Shown here in pieces: positions 58,414 to 64,000 of a DNA stretch of 64,000 bases. The notes beneath the pieces are model-generated. The model saw only the letters and a program-made list of their open reading frames with translations, was not told the origin of the DNA and did no database searches. Source of the DNA: Misgurnus anguillicaudatus (Eukaryota; Chordata; Actinopteri; Cypriniformes; Cobitidae); assembly GCF_027580225.2 (NCBI RefSeq), contig NC_073340.2:37201001-37265000 (forward strand). Direction: 5' to 3'. How positions within the stretch are numbered: the first letter of the stretch is position 1; each line of letters opens with the position of its first letter. The translations under genes and the position numbers were made by a program.

Positions 58414-59519
58414 GATTAAAGAAGAATTAAAAACTATAATCTCTGTTTTGCTTTCATTGAGGTGAAGAAAGTTTAAGGACATCCAATCCTTCACATCTGC
58501 TAGACAAGACACCAAAGTATCCCAACCCAAATGATCAGAATCCAGAGGCAGATAGATTTGAGTATCGTCTGCATAGCATTGGAAGGAAATAAATATACGG
58601 GATATATACTTTAGGAGTCAAATCTTCAACTTCTGTAAAGTCTTTATTATGCCAACATCACAGTTTGTCTAAATGAGTTTTCCTCTTCTAGTTTTGTGTT
58701 ATTTTATGACGCGAGTGAATCTCTACTTGAGTTTTGCATTAGTCAGTCAGTGACGGAAAGCCTTCAAGAGCCCACGAGAGCTTTGATTCTGGATTTTCCA
58801 TCCCTCTGGTTGATGCATGAAAGGTTTTAGAGCTCGGTCTGTGCCAGGATGACATTCCAGACTATACAGAGGATTTAATGAAAGCACCTGGCTTTACTCA
58901 ACCCATACACCACAAACTCTCATGATGACATCTCATCTTATTTCTCTCTCTAATTAGCACTTCTTTTCACATTCATTGTTTAATGTGTTTTAATGAAGTC
59001 TAACACATACAGTATTAGCTGTTCTGGATCTCAGATAGCACACATGTAATGCTGATTTAATGGCTGATCTTCTGCAACATCTGGAAGTCAGCGTGTTTAA
59101 ATCAGCCCACCTGGAAAACATCATGTTTACATGATCCTAGGTTTAATACTGCTATAACATGATATAAATAATAATATATGCATCCATCCTCATCAGAAAG
59201 ACAAAAATATGGGCGGGCACTGGCGTAGATGTCTCTCCCTCAAGTAAGGATCCCTTCCTTCTTTTTGACCAAGACATTTACATGTATTAAGTTGGTGCAA
59301 CAAAAGATTATTTGTTTAAATGAAGTGATGTCATTACTTTAGATGGACAGAAATTCACGTAATGTTACAACTGATAATCTGATATCTGTTAAGTGCCGAC
59401 ACTATTACACTTCAAATCTTTTTGTTAATTAAAGTTCAGAGCAAAAGATTTTCGACTTTAGCCTTAAAGAGCCACAAACACAGCTTATACTCAGCTCTTG
59501 TGCTTTATGTCAATAACTA
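58414..59519. other. Intergenic stretch without recognised features
   Basis: The sequence continues from 50796, interrupted by the retrotransposon. It is host repeat-like DNA (AAAGAAATGATTTTACTTTA before, GATTAAAGAAGAATTAAAAA after) with no gene. Confidence 0.5.
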
Positions 59520-59521
59520 TA

Positions 59522-60714
59522 CACTCACCTAAAGGATTATTAGGAACACCTGTTCAATTTGTAATTAATGCAATTATCTAATCAACCAATCACATGGCAG
59601 TTGCTTCAATGCATTTAGTGGTGTGGTCCGGGTCAAGAAAATCTCCTGAACTCCAAACTGAATGTCAGAATGGGAAAGAAAGGTGATTTAAGCAATTTTG
59701 AGCGTTGCATGGTTGTTGGTGCCAGATGGGCCGATCTGAGTATTTCACAATCTGCACCGTTACTGGGATTTTCACGCACAACCATTTCTAGGGTTCACAA
59801 AGAATGGTGTGAAAAGGAAAAAACATCCAGTATGCGGCAGTCATGTGGCCGAAAATGCCTTGTTGATGCTAGAGGTCAGAAGAGAATGAGCCGACTGATT
59901 TAAGCTGATAGAAGAGCAACTTTGACTGAAATAACCACTCGTTACAACCGAGGTATGCAGCAAAGCATTTGTGAAGCCACAACACGCACAACCTTGAGGT
60001 GGATGGACTACAACAGCAGAAGACCCCACCGGGTACCATTCATCTTCACTACAAATAAGAAAAAGAGGCTACAATTTGCACAAGCTCACCAAAATTGGAC
60101 AGTTGAAGACAAAATGGAAAATGTTGCCTGATCTGATGAGTATTGATTTCTGTTGAGACATTCAGATGGTAGAGTCAGAATTTGGTGTAAACAGAATGAG
60201 AACATGGATCCATCATGCCTTGTTACCACTGTACAGGCTGCTGGTGGTGGTGTAATGGTGTAACGGATGTTTTCTTGACACATTTTAGGCCCATTAGTCC
60301 CAACTGGGCATTGTTTAAATGCCACGGCCTACCTGAACATTGTTTCTGACCATGTCCATCCCTTTATGACCACCATGTACTCATCCTCTGATGGCTACTT
60401 CCAGCAGGATAATGCACCATGTCACAAAGCTCGAATCATTTCAAATTGATTTCTTGAACATGACAATGAGTTCACTGTACTAAAATGGCCCCCACAGTCA
60501 CCAGATCTCAACCCAATAGAGCATCTCTGGATGTGCATCCCACAAATCTCCATCAACTGCAAGATGCTATCCTATCATTATGGGCCAACATTTCTAAAGA
60601 ATGCTTGCAGCACCTTGTTGAATCAATGCCATGTAGAATTAAAGCAGTTCTGATGGCGAAAGGAGGTCAAACACAGTATTAGTATGGTGTTCCTAATAAT
60701 CATTTAGGTGAATG
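59522..60714 (+). mobile_element. Tc1/mariner-like element, copy B (decayed)
   Basis: TIRs CACTCACCTAAAGGATTATT and the inverse GGTGTTCCTAATAATCATTT lie 1.19 kb apart, bordered by TA. The transposase frame starts at 59670 (MGKKGDLSNFERCMVVGARW, a helix-turn-helix start). It is broken by TAA at 59901, TGA at the VA-SDE position near 60129, and more. Acidic landmarks remain: SDE, QQDNAPCH (60408) and NPIEHLW (60519). Confidence 0.92.
59670..60682 (+). pseudogene. Tc1-like transposase, broken by stops
   Basis: The N-terminal part (59670-59903) has the paired-like DNA-binding start with ISQSAPLLGFSRTTISRVHK. After one stop the same frame continues (59904-60131) with RRPHRVPFIFTTNKKKRLQF. The catalytic region is then interrupted again. 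By frame count 36 residue positions (one of them a stop) lie between the second Asp and the Glu. No active product is expected. Confidence 0.85.
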
Positions 60715-60716
60715 TA

Positions 60717-62455
60717 TTGTATTTTTTATTATTGTCTTTATGAAGTTAATAAGAAAATAACTTAGCAGATTATTCATTTTGTTAGGTGTGTGCGGCATTA
60801 AAAAATAAGTGGGAGAGGTTGCGCAATAACCCAAGGTTTAAAATAAAACTTTGTGTTAGTAACTTTTAAGTCTACATGTGAGACTATAAGTGATCTGTGT
60901 TAACACACTGTGATGATATTAAGATGCTCATTAGCAGTGTTCTTGTGTAAAGTCTTCATTAATACAGAAGTGTGTTTGAGGAAATACAGAAGCTGAACAT
61001 TTCTCACATCTATAAAAGGAAACACAAGGTTCACCGATCTCCTGAGCTTTCTTGGGTTTCAGCTTTCAGCAGGAAAGTTAAAGGTTGCGTCTCTCTAAAT
61101 GAAGTTAAGCTATAAAGTAAACTCTCAACCGGGGGTCCTGTGACCCCGTCAGTCTCTGACATTGGACGTCTTTAATTTGCAGCTCTCTGGTTTCATCTGT
61201 CAGAGTCTCACAGTGTGATCAAATCCCTGAACACTTTCATAGCTGCTGATAACTGGGCTGTGATCACAGCGAGCGAACATCTACAGTATCAGAGTTTCAA
61301 AAGGCCTCAATGTTTTTCCTCTCACATGCATGGAGTTCATATTTATAACCAGGATCATTCAGCACCCGTGCATGCTCACTTTCATCTGTCATTTACTTTT
61401 TTTATTTAGCAAACACAAAATACACGGCTAAAGAATACTAAAATCATTTTAGATTTAACTGCAAATAAAAGTGCATTACTAGTATAGTCTTATTGGGGTT
61501 TTTAATGTACTGTTAAACATCACATTACATCGCTCTAACATTGGAGTAATTAAATCTTCGGCTAATAGGAAAGGTTGTATTTAATTATTCCTTATTTCTG
61601 GCAACAAAGTGTAAAAGTTCATATGACATTAGGAGGTATTCAGCAGCATTTCAAATCATATAACAGCAGAGATCCTCAACAACAAACAAAAAAACATCAC
61701 TTCACCTGTGGAGATAACAGTGCATTTCTTAATACTTTCCCAACTACATATAAAATGTCTACAACAAGTGTTTGCTATAGTTAATATTATTCAAACTCAT
61801 CAAATATTTACAGCACAAACCCCACAGTAGAAATAAAAGCAACAGATGTTACTGCTTACATAAAACACATCTAATAAACAAAGCTGCAAAAGAGCTAAAA
61901 ATCTCATTGGATTCTTTGTAAAGTAACAACACAACATGATTTGTGTCGGTGGGTGTGGATCATCTGAATCTAAACAATATTAATAATACTGCTATAGCAA
62001 ACGCCAATAATACTCCATACCGTGATTCTTGCAGTCATAAAACATTGTTTTTTTTTTCACTTTGGTCAGTTTGGTCTTTCTGCTGTGTTGTGTGCGAGCT
62101 TGTTCTTGTTTTGTCTCTGTGGATAATTTAAGCTCAACCACACCGATGACATCACAGAAAATAAACCCTTTCAACCCAGCGAGGGCTTGATCTCTTCTGC
62201 TTCTCCACACACAATTAAAACCCACAAGACTCTGAAGCCCATCACTAATGAGACTCTGATCCCTCGCTTCACATCATGCAAAGCATGTTTCTCATCTAAT
62301 ACAACACACGGCATGTTATTGAAATATGTATGTGCTATGAGAGCCATGTATAATAAGAAATAACGTGCTCTTACAAACAAACGCCTAATTATACAATTAT
62401 AATTAGTCAAGCCATACGAATAATAGATTTAATTACTTTATTTAATTAATTTACT
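60717..62455. other. Intergenic stretch downstream of pald1
   Basis: No gene, RNA or clear repeat was recognised. The short open frames have no motifs. Confidence 0.5.
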
Positions 62456-62458
62456 GAC

Positions 62459-62842
62459 TTTGTATTTTTGTCTTGTTTTCCGTACAAATATCAAAATACA
62501 TCTTAATTTAAGTTTTACTTGATGAGCAAATTGACCTAAGAAATTAAGTATTTTTAAAAGACAAAAAAACTTAAGATTTAAGTGAATTTATGTTTAAAAC
62601 AAAAATAATCTGCCAATTTGGTAACAAAAAATCTGAACTTTTTTCTTAAACTCTTAATTCAAGAAAGATTTTCTGACCCCACTTTTTTGCTTGTTTTAAG
62701 CACAAATTCACTCAAATTGTAAATTTTTGTCTAAAAACTAGACTTACTTTCTTAGGTCATTTTGCTCAACAAGAAAAATGCATCTTAATTTTTAGATATT
62801 TGTACTGAAAACAAGACAAAACAGAAAGTCGTTTATTGCAGT
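62459..62842. repeat. Foldback element, TCTTGTTTTCAGTAC family (copy 3)
   Basis: TTTTTGTCTTGTTTTCCGTA at one side and TTTGTACTGAAAACAAGACA at the other are inverted. The middle carries AATCTGCCAATTTGG and the inverted CTAGACTTACTTTCTTAGG text of the family. Confidence 0.75.
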
Positions 62843-63535
62843 GTGCTTATGTCTTTATGTTCGTATATATTAAATGAAATGAGAAGCTAGCAGATTAATT
62901 TCAAGTTCTGGTAATATCTGTACTAGCAATAAACTGGAAAGGAGATCTCTCAATATCTTAATAGCCCTACAGTAAAACAGATGATAGATTCCCCACGTGA
63001 AACGTGCTTTCTTTATCCTTCATTTTTGGTATTGGAGATATTTCTTTCAGATTCATATAATAAAAGTTTTGCACACAAAAAAACTGCACACAAATCTGTT
63101 ACGAAAGTGTTTTAATGGAGACCGCCAATGTCTTCATTATGAAATCTGCTTATTACTATTTTAAAAAACACACAGTTACGGCACTTTTAAAACACGAAAA
63201 AGATCAAAATGATAAGAAACAGGATAAAACTATACACACAAATGCGCATAACATCATAACTAAAGCAACAGATGATATATAAAAACATTAAATTAAAAAC
63301 AGATTAATAAAGGGTCTAAAAAATGCCTGCATTAACAGATAAAGAGGAAATATCACCTACATCATCATTACTAACATTAATAAACAGGAATGAGTAAAAA
63401 CAACAACAACATCTGCTCACAGGCGTGATGGAGATTGATGCAAACATCTGATCTCATGTTTCTCACAGTCACGAGTGATGTAGGATTAAAGAAAACTGTA
63501 AACTAAAAGACATAAAGAAAAGCACTGGCAGCTTC

Positions 63536-63685
63536 TCAGATGAATTCTCCTCTGAAGGGCAGATGATGATGATTCTCCTTCATCCAGCGGTGACGCAGAC
63601 CAGACAAAGTTGAGCCTCTCAGGTCCTCAAATTCTGAGAAGCCCAGCTGATTCAACAAGTCATAAACACCCGCCTGAGCAGCCAC
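63536..63685 (-). CDS. pald1: Paladin, last coding exon (partial gene)
   Basis: The exon is 150 bp (49 residues plus TGA) after acceptor TGTTTAG. It encodes VAAQAGVYDLLNQLGFSEFE, then LSGLRHRWMKE, ending in GEFI. This aligns with the C-terminus of human paladin as I recall it (VASKAGIYEILNELGF, followed by a FSRLRYRWQE block). Paladin is a phosphatase-domain-containing protein linked to vascular and signalling biology. The rest lies beyond the right edge. Teleosts can carry two copies (pald1a, pald1b), and one exon cannot tell which this is. Its place upstream of adamts14 on the same strand agrees with the human gene order. Confidence 0.85.
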   Translation of the reverse strand: MAAQAGVYDLLNQLGFSEFEDLRGSTLSGLRHRWMKENHHHLPFRGEFI

Positions 63686-64000
63686 CTAAACACAACCAAA
63701 CACAAACAACATTGAGAAATCATTCATCGCTGAAATCATTTCCGAAAATATCCTTTACATGTGTTCATGATTTAACACTTTTTTAATGTACAGGATTTTC
63801 ATAGAATGCTCTGTTCACTTTTGGTTAATGTGGACTGGTGACATCTGGTCATGGCAGCGAAAAAAAACACATGGACACACAGTGTAAAACCAACACAGCC
63901 TGTATAGTTTACTTTGTTTTACCATGGTGACACACATCCAGCAATTAAGAAGCAGGCAAAACATGTGCTAGTAAAAGAGCTAAAAGTCAAGGCCACAGAA

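Overview
This is vertebrate nuclear DNA, almost certainly from a cyprinid-type teleost. It is AT-rich, with split genes, GT-AG introns, long CA and tetranucleotide arrays, several minisatellites, many short inverted-repeat DNA transposons of kinds common in cyprinid genomes, tRNA- and 5S-derived SINEs, Tc1-like elements and a fish-type BEL/Pao LTR retrotransposon. Nothing bacterial, viral-episomal or CRISPR-like is present. The exact species cannot be fixed from the sequence.

Only two host genes are supported, both on the minus strand. The main one is adamts14, a secreted procollagen N-propeptidase-type metalloprotease. Exon 1 (start codon at 46932) lies on the right and the gene runs leftward. 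I place 15 consecutive coding exons with consistent phases down to position 1218, covering about 725 codons: signal peptide, prodomain, furin site, zinc metalloprotease, disintegrin-like region, first thrombospondin repeat, cysteine-rich region and the start of the spacer. The remaining 3' exons lie beyond the left edge. At the right edge, 63536-63685 is the last coding exon of paladin (pald1). The pald1-adamts14 order and orientation match human 10q22; no perforin gene was seen in the 16.6 kb between them.

Layout: 1-5.1 kb, exons 15-11 with CA/TG arrays; 5-9 kb, intron 10 with three inverted-repeat elements; 9.1-11.6 kb, exons 10-7; 11.6-19 kb, exons 6 and 5 with nested transposons; 19-26.7 kb, intron 4 with two minisatellites and a 5S-derived SINE; 26.7-32.4 kb, exons 4 and 3 with a Tc1-like copy and a repeat-cored TIR element; 32.4-44.5 kb, the large intron 2 with a 2.1 kb minisatellite; 44.5-46.9 kb, exons 2 and 1 separated by 1.75 kb of tetranucleotide repeats; 46.9-63.5 kb, the intergenic interval with a complete BEL/Pao element (703-bp LTRs, 5-bp target duplication) and a second Tc1-like copy.

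I found no undescribed gene system. The most interesting signals are: a tandem splice donor in the adamts14 catalytic domain (optional Met-Gln-Gly); exon 13 lying between a TG repeat that replaces its polypyrimidine tract and a CA-rich stretch after its donor; a minisatellite that appears to have grown from one segment inside a mobile element; and a young retrotransposon with two in-frame stops.
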